Below, one piece after another: positions 1 to 5,165 of a DNA stretch of 5,165 bases. Both the position numbers and the translations under genes were made by a program. The stretch's first letter is position 1, and each line of letters starts with the position of its first letter. Origin of the DNA: an uncultured Aliterella sp. (lineage in GTDB: Bacteria > Cyanobacteriota > Cyanobacteriia > Cyanobacteriales > Chroococcidiopsidaceae); contig CAJQOK010000373.1 in assembly GCA_905479905.1 (NCBI GenBank), forward strand, positions 1 to 5,165, written 5' to 3'. The notes beneath the pieces are model-generated. The model ran no database searches. It worked only from the letters and a program-made list of their open reading frames with translations, and was not told the origin of the DNA.

Positions 1-290
1 GCTGGGTCATATCTCACGACGCATTTACGACACATCTTCACTTTCGTTACCCATGAGTACCTTGCTCGAAGGGAACCAGCTTTAGGCTGCTAGTTCTTAC
101 TCTTTTTCTCCCCGCTTTACGGATTGATGGCGCTTTCGCTACCGTAGGGGTGATGCTGTCACCTCTAGCATCTGAGGGGTGGGTTTCTCACCCACATGGT
201 CATTTAGTTGTCAAGGTTAAAATTACCTTGCTGCTAATCCCCCTAATCCTTAGTAGGACTGGTTTCTAGCAAACGAATCGCACACCTTGG
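1..290 (-). ncRNA. HEARO-like structured RNA (probable IscB omega RNA), partial at the left edge
   Basis: Read on the minus strand, this stretch has a chain of stems and no long open frame. From 5' to 3' (plus coordinates): a 5-bp stem 267-271/232-236 enclosing a purine-rich arm; a perfect 6-bp hairpin 225-230/212-217; a perfect hairpin GTGGGT-GAGAA-ACCCAC at 195-179; an 8-bp stem with one G-U pair, 159-166/146-153; stem 142-146/118-122 capped by a GCGAAAGC tetraloop hairpin at 139-132; CAGC-CTAAA-GCTG at 89-77; and a long-range stem 49-53/3-7. The GAAA tetraloop forms only on the minus strand, which sets the orientation. The order of elements resembles HEARO RNAs, which are known to be omega RNAs guiding IscB nucleases encoded just downstream. 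That places iscB beyond position 1 and the guide 5' of the scaffold, roughly 272-290. The family call is from memory of the motif, not a covariance search. A TnpB reRNA or another mobile-element RNA is the main alternative. Confidence 0.68.
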
Positions 291-346
291 ATATAGATGT
301 GATCTAACGCCCAGTAGTTATAGAACTAGCAAAAAGCTAATGTTAG

Positions 347-373
347 TGAGGCACACAAGTATTGTGTGCCTCA
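347..373 (-). terminator. Hairpin terminator of glmM
   Basis: A perfect 12-bp inverted repeat (347-358 against 362-373) with a 3-nt loop begins 8 nt past the glmM stop codon. No U-tract follows immediately on the minus strand; a T5 run lies further on, at 335-331. It is therefore either an imperfect intrinsic terminator or an mRNA 3'-end stabiliser. The fold is symmetric and could also act against transcription from the left. It separates glmM from the structured RNA at 1-290, so that RNA may need its own promoter or read-through. Confidence 0.6.
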
Positions 374-381
374 ATGCTAAT

Positions 382-1827
382 TCAGGCAGCATATTTTTGT
401 ACGGCGATGACTAATTGCTCTGCCCAATGCTGAGTTAACTTTGCATCGAAAGCTTCTACCATCACTCGAATTACAGGTTCTGTACCAGAAGCTCGAACTA
501 AAATGCGCCCTTGGTTTCCCATAGCTGTTTCGGCTTTAGCAATGGTGCTTTGCAAAACTTGGCAATTGCTCCAATTCCTCCGTAGCTCTTGATTTTCGAC
601 CCGGACATTAACTAATAACTGCGGGTAGGTAGTAAAACTTTGAGCCGCTAGGTGAGATAGGCTTGTGCCAGAGCGCTTGACTAAAGCTGCTAAATGCAAG
701 CCTGTAGAGATGCCATCACCCGTAACGCCGTAATGGGGGCAAAGGATATGTCCTGATTGTTCGCCCCCTAGCATTGCCCCTGTTGCTTGCATTTGGGCTT
801 GGACGTAGCGATCGCCTACACTGGTACGAAGTAATTTACCCCCGGCTTTTTCCCAAGCTCGTTCAAAGCCAAGGTTAGCCATCACGGTAGAAACAATTAG
901 GTTTTGGGGCAATTGTTGCGCCGCTTGCAAGCTTTTACCCCAAAGATAAAGGATATAATCGCCATTAATCGGATTACCGCGATCATCTACTGCTAAAACG
1001 CGATCGGCATCGCCATCAAAGGCTAAACCCAAGTCAGCATTGTGTTGTAAAACTGCCGCTTGCACCGGAGCTAGATGGGTAGAGCCGCAATCAACATTTA
1101 TCCGATTTCCATCGGCTCTGTCATGCAAGCAGATTACGTCGGCTCCCATTTCTTTAAATACTGTTGGGGCGATACCTACTGCCGCACCCCAAGCCAAATC
1201 TAAAACAATTCGCATTCCCTGAAGGTTGATGCTAAATGGTTTTTTGATACTTTCTAAATAATCTCTAATCAATTCTGGGCGATCGTAGTGCTGCCCTTTA
1301 GTTACTTTATCAATGGGTAATATACCTTGTCCCCGAATCCCTGCTTCAATTTGGTCTTGCAAAGCTTCGGTCAACTTTGCCCCACCAGCGCCAAAAAACT
1401 TAATACCGTTATCTTCGGGGGGATTATGACTTGCCGAGATCATCACGCCGCCAATCGCATCGCTAATACCCGTAAGATAGGCAACACAGGGAGTTGGGAC
1501 TAAGCCTAAGTTCCAAACCTCTAAGCCCGAAGCTGTTAAACCTGCTGTTACCGCAGCAGCCAGACTATCGCTAGAGTTGCGCGAATCTTGTCCGACAATT
1601 ACCACACCGGATTTGGCGGCGCGTTGCAATACTAGCCCAGCCCAAAAACCTATGTGCAATGCTAAACAATCATCTAATATATCTCCCACTCGTCCCCGGA
1701 TGCCATCAGTACCAAATAAGGGAGATTTAGGCAGAACTAAGCTAGGTTTATTCCCTGCAAAAAAATCAAAATCCCGAATTAATGTTTGGGAAATCGTACT
1801 TTGGATTTCTACGGGAGACGCGACCAT
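382..1827 (-). CDS. glmM: Phosphoglucosamine mutase GlmM
   Basis: Cytosolic enzyme that interconverts glucosamine-6-phosphate and glucosamine-1-phosphate, feeding UDP-GlcNAc synthesis for peptidoglycan and lipopolysaccharide. All four signatures of the alpha-D-phosphohexomutase family are present in order. [15 protein letters not shown] carries the phosphorylated serine, Ser133. FDGDADR at 270-276 carries the Mg-binding aspartates 271, 273 and 275. GGEQSGH at 354-360 is the sugar-recognition loop, in the form typical of GlmM rather than of phosphomannomutase or phosphoglucomutase. RASGTEP at 445-451 is the phosphate-binding loop. At 481 residues it is longer than the usual ~445, because about 37 residues precede the FGTDGIRG start of domain 1; as I recall, cyanobacterial GlmM proteins often have such an extension. 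The ATG is preceded by GGAG (minus strand, 1840-1837) at 9 nt spacing. The gene is intact and ends with TGA. A hairpin follows 8 nt after the stop. It is transcribed divergently from the Uma2 gene. Confidence 0.95.
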   Translation of the reverse strand: MVASPVEIQSTISQTLIRDFDFFAGNKPSLVLPKSPLFGTDGIRGRVGDILDDCLALHIGFWAGLVLQRAAKSGVVIVGQDSRNSSDSLAAAVTAGLTASGLEVWNLGLVPTPCVAYLTGISDAIGGVMISASHNPPEDNGIKFFGAGGAKLTEALQDQIEAGIRGQGILPIDKVTKGQHYDRPELIRDYLESIKKPFSINLQGMRIVLDLAWGAAVGIAPTVFKEMGADVICLHDRADGNRINVDCGSTHLAPVQAAVLQHNADLGLAFDGDADRVLAVDDRGNPINGDYILYLWGKSLQAAQQLPQNLIVSTVMANLGFERAWEKAGGKLLRTSVGDRYVQAQMQATGAMLGGEQSGHILCPHYGVTGDGISTGLHLAALVKRSGTSLSHLAAQSFTTYPQLLVNVRVENQELRRNWSNCQVLQSTIAKAETAMGNQGRILVRASGTEPVIRVMVEAFDAKLTQHWAEQLVIAVQKYAA

Positions 1828-1864
1828 ATTTATTTACTCCACACACAACACACCATAAGGGTAG

Positions 1865-1893
1865 AGGATAGCACTTTATGTTAATTTTGAAAA
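1865..1893 (-). promoter_or_regulatory. Possible sigma-70-type promoter of glmM
   Basis: On the minus strand, TTTTCA (1893-1888) and TATCCT (1870-1865) are separated by 17 nt, each matching 4 of 6 bases of the -35 and -10 consensus. Transcription would start about 30 nt before the glmM ATG, with the GGAG ribosome site inside the leader. The spacing is ideal but the boxes are weak and the region is A+T rich, so a chance match is quite possible. Confidence 0.3.
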
Positions 1894-2081
1894 AATTATT
1901 GTTGATTTTTTCTTAAGTATGCCTATTGTTATGGTGATAAGGATTTTTGCCAAGTAGCTAAGGGAGGACAAGTAGTGCCTACGACTTAAATGATTAGCCC
2001 CATTGCCGCAATCAAAATTTTCTTTAGCACCCAAACTAAGAGCGATAAAATAAAAACAAATCGGCTATTAGGCAGTATTGT

Positions 2082-2810
2082 ATGACAGCCCAGATTAGTG
2101 AAACCAAATCTGCAACTAAACTTGTAATCACTTGGGAAGCATTACCCAAGGATTTTCACCTAGAGGATGACCCAGTGGAAAATACAGGTCAGCCGCTTTT
2201 GGCTGGTGCTTTGCGCGAAAGTCTAGAAATTATTGGTTTTATTCAGCCTCAGATGTTAGTTGCTTCAAATTTTGGTCTTTGTGCAACGCTTAACGGACAG
2301 TTTATTGCTAAAGCCCCGGACTGGGTTTATATTGCTCGTGTAAATCAGATTTTAGCTAACCGCCGCAGCTACACACCAACTTTGGAAGGTGATGTTCCGG
2401 CGGTGGTAATGGAATTTTTATCGGATATGGAGGATAGAGAATATTCAGTAAAGCCAACCTACCCACCAGGAAAATGGTTTTTCTACGAGCAAATTTTACA
2501 AGTTCCTATCTATATAATTTTTGAGCCGGATGGAGGTTTGCTTGAATTTTATCAACTCGAAAATGGACGCTACCAGTTAAAGCAACCAGATGAGAATGGT
2601 CGTCATTGGATTAAGGAGATGGAGTTATTTTTAGGAACTTGGCAAGGTACAAAAGAAGCCAGAACAGGCTATTGGTTGCGGTGGTGGGATGAAGCAGGTA
2701 ACTTGTTACTGTGGGCAGTAGAACAGATTGAACAAGAACGTCAACAAAAGGAACGAATAATTGCCTATTTACAATCTCAAGGTATCGACCCGGATAATTT
2801 GCCTAATTGA
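2082..2810 (+). CDS. Uma2 family (DUF820) protein, PD-(D/E)XK nuclease-like
   Basis: A 242-residue protein of the Uma2/DUF820 family, which is heavily expanded in cyanobacteria and has a restriction-endonuclease-like fold. The cellular role of the family is not established. The fold signature is visible: A-P-D at 78-80 (Asp80 as first acidic residue), then V-P-A-V-V-M-E-F-L-S at 105-114 with Glu111 as the second. The segment Y-P-P-G-K-W-F-F-Y-E (127-136) leads into V-P-I-Y-I-I-F-E-P-D (141-150), which matches the family's 'GV-EYW-VDP' strand. The C-terminus (about 213-232) is a charged helix rich in Glu, Gln and Arg, a possible short coiled coil, ending with IDPDNLPN. The start is fixed: an in-frame TAA at 2046-2048 lies upstream with no other start codon between. 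No Shine-Dalgarno sequence precedes the ATG. The gene appears monocistronic, next to a catalase relic, which suits a mobile accessory gene. Nuclease activity is inferred from the fold only. Confidence 0.85.
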   Translation: MTAQISETKSATKLVITWEALPKDFHLEDDPVENTGQPLLAGALRESLEIIGFIQPQMLVASNFGLCATLNGQFIAKAPDWVYIARVNQILANRRSYTPTLEGDVPAVVMEFLSDMEDREYSVKPTYPPGKWFFYEQILQVPIYIIFEPDGGLLEFYQLENGRYQLKQPDENGRHWIKEMELFLGTWQGTKEARTGYWLRWWDEAGNLLLWAVEQIEQERQQKERIIAYLQSQGIDPDNLPN

Positions 2811-2898
2811 GCATAATACAACTCTTGGCAATGCGCTAACACGAGTAATATTGCATTAACAGCTACTAGAGTAAGCGGTTTAAAATAGTTTAGTTGAA

Positions 2899-3174
2899 GG
2901 TTTTCAAAAAACAAATTTGCGCGATGCCAATATGCATTGGGATTTTTTGTCGCTCAATCCAAAATCGTTACACCAGATTACAATTTTGTTTAGCGATCGC
3001 GGATTGCCTGCTAGTTACCGCCACATAAACGGCTACGGTAGTCATACACTCTCGTTTGTAAATGATTAAGGTAAGCGGGTTTGGTGCAAATTTTACTTCA
3101 AAACCCGTCAGGGCGTAGAGTTCATTACAGGGGAGGAGTCAGCTAATTTAATTGGGAGCGATCGCGAATCTCAC
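2899..3174 (+). pseudogene. Haem catalase gene remnant (central fragment with in-frame stop)
   Basis: Frame 1 across this stretch reads as the middle of a clade 1-3 haem catalase without any indel: QKTNLRD, then [31 protein letters not shown], and after a stop, VWCKFYFKTRQG and SANLIGSDRESH. These match the known catalase pattern WDFWSL-PESLHQ, SDRGIP--RH-NGYGSHTF and KFHFKT-QG. The fragment keeps the asparagine of the distal haem pocket (in RHINGYG) but lacks the upstream part with the distal histidine and the downstream part with the haem-ligating tyrosine. A TAA at 3067-3069 interrupts the frame, and another TAA stands upstream at 2881-2883. About 92 codons remain of a family usually near 480-500. 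After 3174 the frame stays open to a TAG at 3277 but no longer resembles catalase. No function is expected. The two HIP1 sites inside (2993, 3158) suggest long residence in a cyanobacterial genome. Confidence 0.88.
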
Positions 3175-3180
3175 GTACTA

Positions 3181-3240
3181 TGGGTAACTAAGCAATTTTT
3201 ACCCACAGGATTTTTGCTGATATCGGCTTTTACAAATCCT
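3181..3240. repeat. Cluster of inverted repeats upstream of the response regulator gene
   Basis: Two dyads stand next to each other: TGGGTAA (3181-3187) with TTACCCA (3199-3205), 7 bp around an 11-nt loop; and AGGATTT (3207-3213) with AAATCCT (3234-3240), 7 bp around 20 nt. The second encloses the near-palindrome GCTGATATCGGC (3216-3227). They begin just after the catalase match ends and lie about 85-145 nt before the GTG start of the regulator. They could be an operator, a weak hairpin that blocks read-through, or the scar of the event that truncated the catalase gene. There is no T-tract, so a standard terminator is unlikely. Confidence 0.35.
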
Positions 3241-3324
3241 CATCAGTTAGGAGTAGCGATGGTTACAAAACCTAGTTAGTAGCTTTGTTATGTTGATTAG
3301 TGAAAGCGCAAAGGAATACAAACT

Positions 3325-4104
3325 GTGGGTCTGGTTGCAATTGAAATTATTGAAGGTAATCCCCATCTGCGAAGTCTCTTGAGTTGGCACTTGCAACAAG
3401 TAGGCTACCGAATGTATCAAGCGGCTAACCTAGCTCAAGGTAGAGAAATATTTTTAACTGGGCAACCAACTTTAGTAATTCTAGATTCTGATTTGCCTGA
3501 TGGTGACGGCAACGAATTTTGCCGATGGTTGCAGTTGCAACAACAACCATTAGTTTTAATGTTATCAGCACGAAATACTGAAATAGATATAGTTACAGGA
3601 TTGCAAGCGGGAGCCGATGATTACTTGACTAAACCCTTTGGAATGCAAGAGTTTATGGCAAGAGTCGAAGCAATGTTGCGGCGCAAACGTACTCCTGTAG
3701 CGCCAGTATATCTAGATTATGGTGCTTTGCAAATTGATTTAATTCAGCGTCGCGTCCGCTTTCAAGGCGAATTTATAGATTTAACTCCTCAAGAATTTAG
3801 CTTATTATATGTATTAGCTCAAGCTAGTGGGGAAGCCTTAAGTCGTTCGGAATTGCTCCGCCGAGCTTGGCCCGATGCAATTGACAACCCGCGCACTATT
3901 GATACTCACGTTTTGTCTCTACGCAAAAAGATTGAAATAGATTCAAGATCCCCAAGTTTGGTGCAAACTGTACGTAATGTTGGTTATAGGTTTAATTTGG
4001 AGGCTATTGAGCCTAAAACTTCTTCTATCTATGAAGTGAAGTATCAGCCGACAACCACTCAATTTAAAAGTATTCAATCTACCGCCGTCAGAAATCAGCG
4101 TTAA
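3325..4104 (+). CDS. OmpR/PhoB-family response regulator transcription factor
   Basis: A 259-residue two-component DNA-binding regulator. Residues 1-120 form the receiver: phospho-acceptor Asp54 in LVILDSDLPDGDG, the switch Ser81 in LMLSA, and Lys103 in DDYLTKPF. The N-terminal acidic pair usually written DD or ED is IIEGN here (Glu10-Gly11), so only one of the two metal-binding acids is in place. Residues 128-225 are the winged-helix domain, with LTPQEFSLLYVLA, SRSELLRRAWP, the recognition-helix region TIDTHVLSLRKKIE and the wing VRNVGYRFN. A tail of about 35 residues follows, rich in Thr, Ser and Gln and probably disordered. The start is GTG: an in-frame TGA at 3301-3303 rules out anything further upstream, and AAGGA at 3311-3315 sits 9 nt before it. 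No histidine kinase is adjacent, so the partner and targets are unknown. I recall very similar orphan regulators across cyanobacteria but cannot assign a named one. Confidence 0.92.
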   Translation: MGLVAIEIIEGNPHLRSLLSWHLQQVGYRMYQAANLAQGREIFLTGQPTLVILDSDLPDGDGNEFCRWLQLQQQPLVLMLSARNTEIDIVTGLQAGADDYLTKPFGMQEFMARVEAMLRRKRTPVAPVYLDYGALQIDLIQRRVRFQGEFIDLTPQEFSLLYVLAQASGEALSRSELLRRAWPDAIDNPRTIDTHVLSLRKKIEIDSRSPSLVQTVRNVGYRFNLEAIEPKTSSIYEVKYQPTTTQFKSIQSTAVRNQR

Positions 4105-4130
4105 AGTTGGAATTTTTGTGGTGTTAGGGG

Positions 4131-4168
4131 TTCAAAATGTAGATTGTTATTACTATAAATTCAATCTA
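4131..4168 (+). promoter_or_regulatory. Possible promoter and overlapping inverted repeat before the oxidoreductase gene
   Basis: TTCAAA (4131-4136) and TATAAA (4154-4159) are 17 nt apart and resemble -35 and -10 boxes. An inverted repeat, TAGATTG (4140-4146) and CAATCTA (4162-4168), brackets the -10 box with a 15-nt spacer and ends on the first base of the ATG. A repressor bound there would block the promoter. Start of transcription would fall near 4166, giving an almost leaderless mRNA, which agrees with the lack of a Shine-Dalgarno sequence. Both elements are short and A+T rich, so this is tentative. Confidence 0.35.
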
Positions 4169-5165
4169 TGCGATCGCCAATTAATGTAGCTGTAATCGGT
4201 ACAGGATTCGGGCAAAAAGTCCATATTCCCGGCTTGCAAGCACATCCACACACTCAAGTTGTAGCAGTTTACAACCAAGACGCAGCCAAAGCTCAAAGTA
4301 TTGCTCAAAATTACAACATTCCTCACTTTTGTACCAGTATTGAGGAAGTTTTGGCATTGAAAGAAGTACAGGCTGTGAGTATTTCTACACCGCCATTTTT
4401 GCATTACGAGATGGCAAAAAATGTGTTGCAAGCCGGAAAGCATTTATTGTTAGAAAAACCGACAGCATTATCAGCTTTAGAAGCACGGGAATTGTACAAT
4501 ATCGCCTTACAGCAAAATGTTGTTGCTACAATGGATTTTGAATTTCGATTTGTCCCAGCTTGGCAGTATTTAGCTGAACTCTTAGCAGCAAGCTACGTAG
4601 GGCAACAACGCTTAATTAAGATAGATTGGTTAGTGCCTAGCCGCGCCGACGCTACAAAGCCCTGGAATTGGTACGCCCGTAAAGATTTAGGTGGGGGTGC
4701 TTTGGGTGCTTTGGGTTCCCACACTTTTGATTATATTAGCTGGCTGTTTGGCGACGTGGAGAGGTTGTGCGCTCATTTAAGTACCGCCGTAAGTTTGCGC
4801 CCCGATCGCAGTGGAAAAATGCAACCAGTGGATGCTGACGATAGCTGTATGCTAATGCTACTCCTTGCTAATGGTACGCCTTGCCAAGTAACTATTAGCG
4901 CTTGTACTTATCAAGGAAGAGGGCATTGGGTAGAAATATATGGCGATCGCGGTACTTTAGTATTAGGCAGCAATAATCAAAAAGATTACGTCCATGATTT
5001 TCATTTGTGGGCAAGCGAAGCTGGAAAACCTCTAACAGAACTAGAAATTCCCCAGCGTCTAGCTATTGAGCAAACTTACACCGATGGACGCATTGCCCCT
5101 TTTATCAGGGTAGTAGACAATTGGGTGCAAGGAATTGAGCGCGGTATTTCCCTCACGCCTTCTTT
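4168..5165 (+). CDS. Gfo/Idh/MocA family NAD(P)-dependent oxidoreductase, C-terminus cut by window end
   Basis: The frame opens at ATG 4168 and runs to the window edge without a stop, giving 332 residues; family members are usually 340-400, so only a short C-terminal piece is missing. Residues 5-34 are a Rossmann strand-turn-helix with the dinucleotide loop GTGFGQ (11-16). EKP at 96-98 is the family motif whose lysine contacts cofactor and substrate. GGGALGALGSHTFD (175-188) holds His185 in the position of the family's conserved catalytic or substrate-binding histidine. The latter half supplies the open beta-sheet domain. Such enzymes oxidise or reduce sugars, inositols or related polyols, or biliverdin-like substrates; the substrate cannot be told here. 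A TAA at 4156-4158 lies in frame upstream, which fixes ATG 4168 as the first possible start. No Shine-Dalgarno sequence is visible. A HIP1 site (4170-4177) covers the first codons. The gene follows the response regulator by 63 nt on the same strand, so co-transcription is possible, although a separate promoter is also suggested. Confidence 0.9.
   Translation, partial: MRSPINVAVIGTGFGQKVHIPGLQAHPHTQVVAVYNQDAAKAQSIAQNYNIPHFCTSIEEVLALKEVQAVSISTPPFLHYEMAKNVLQAGKHLLLEKPTALSALEARELYNIALQQNVVATMDFEFRFVPAWQYLAELLAASYVGQQRLIKIDWLVPSRADATKPWNWYARKDLGGGALGALGSHTFDYISWLFGDVERLCAHLSTAVSLRPDRSGKMQPVDADDSCMLMLLLANGTPCQVTISACTYQGRGHWVEIYGDRGTLVLGSNNQKDYVHDFHLWASEAGKPLTELEIPQRLAIEQTYTDGRIAPFIRVVDNWVQGIERGISLTPS

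Noticed and set aside
1..35. Possible start of the nuclease gene at the left edge on the minus strand (ATG at 35-33 or 10-8)
   Set aside because: Both frames stay open only because the window ends after at most 12 codons. They overlap the long-range RNA stem 3-7/49-53, and the residues do not match an IscB N-terminus clearly enough to call.
1040..1222. 60-codon plus-strand open frame inside glmM
   Set aside because: It lies antisense to the well-conserved glmM coding sequence and its translation resembles no family I know; it is a shadow frame.
1842..1853. ACACACAACACACC run as a microsatellite or regulatory repeat
   Set aside because: Too short and irregular to count as a tandem repeat array.
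1577..1858. 93-codon plus-strand open frame over the 5' end of glmM
   Set aside because: Antisense shadow of glmM running past its start; no recognisable domain.
1906..1989. Open frame ending in QVAKGGQVVPTT before the Uma2 gene as a gene remnant
   Set aside because: Only about 27 codons between stops, with no family resemblance I could name; an A+T-rich intergenic chance frame is the simpler reading.
3076..3107. Inverted repeat CGGGTTT / AAACCCG as a terminator
   Set aside because: It falls inside the catalase coding remnant, has an 18-nt spacer and no T-tract; a chance feature of coding sequence is more likely.
4153..4443. 96-codon minus-strand open frame
   Set aside because: Antisense to the conserved Rossmann domain of the oxidoreductase; the Cys-rich translation is typical of a shadow frame.
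1..5165. CRISPR array, tRNA or rRNA gene
   Set aside because: No regularly spaced direct repeats, and no cloverleaf or rRNA sequence was recognised on either strand.

Overview
The window reads as a stretch of a cyanobacterial chromosome. Evidence: at least five perfect copies of the HIP1 palindrome GCGATCGC (about 0.1 expected by chance in this length), a cyanobacterial-style Uma2 (DUF820) protein, a GlmM with a long N-terminal extension, and an OmpR-type regulator of a form I associate with cyanobacteria. The exact genus cannot be read from the sequence.

Layout, left to right. Positions 1-290 (minus strand) hold a densely folded non-coding RNA that I interpret as a HEARO-type RNA, i.e. the guide (omega) RNA of an IscB element. 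Its nuclease gene would lie just off the left edge. Positions 347-373 are a perfect 12-bp hairpin that ends the neighbouring glmM transcript. Positions 382-1827 (minus) are glmM, phosphoglucosamine mutase. A 254-bp divergent intergenic region follows. Positions 2082-2810 (plus) encode a Uma2-family protein. The 514-bp gap after it is not empty: 2899-3174 is a clear remnant of a haem catalase gene with one in-frame stop and both ends missing, followed by a cluster of inverted repeats (3181-3240). Positions 3325-4104 (plus) encode an OmpR/PhoB-type response regulator with a GTG start. Positions 4168-5165 (plus) are the first 332 codons of a Gfo/Idh/MocA-family oxidoreductase, cut by the window end.

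How the parts relate. The genes do not form one operon or pathway. glmM is a housekeeping cell-wall precursor gene. The Uma2 gene, the catalase remnant and the IscB-type RNA are accessory elements of a kind often gained and lost in cyanobacteria. The response regulator stands without a visible histidine kinase. The oxidoreductase appears to have its own promoter, with an inverted repeat overlapping it. The two most interesting points are the IscB-type guide RNA beside the glmM terminator and the unannotated catalase relic.
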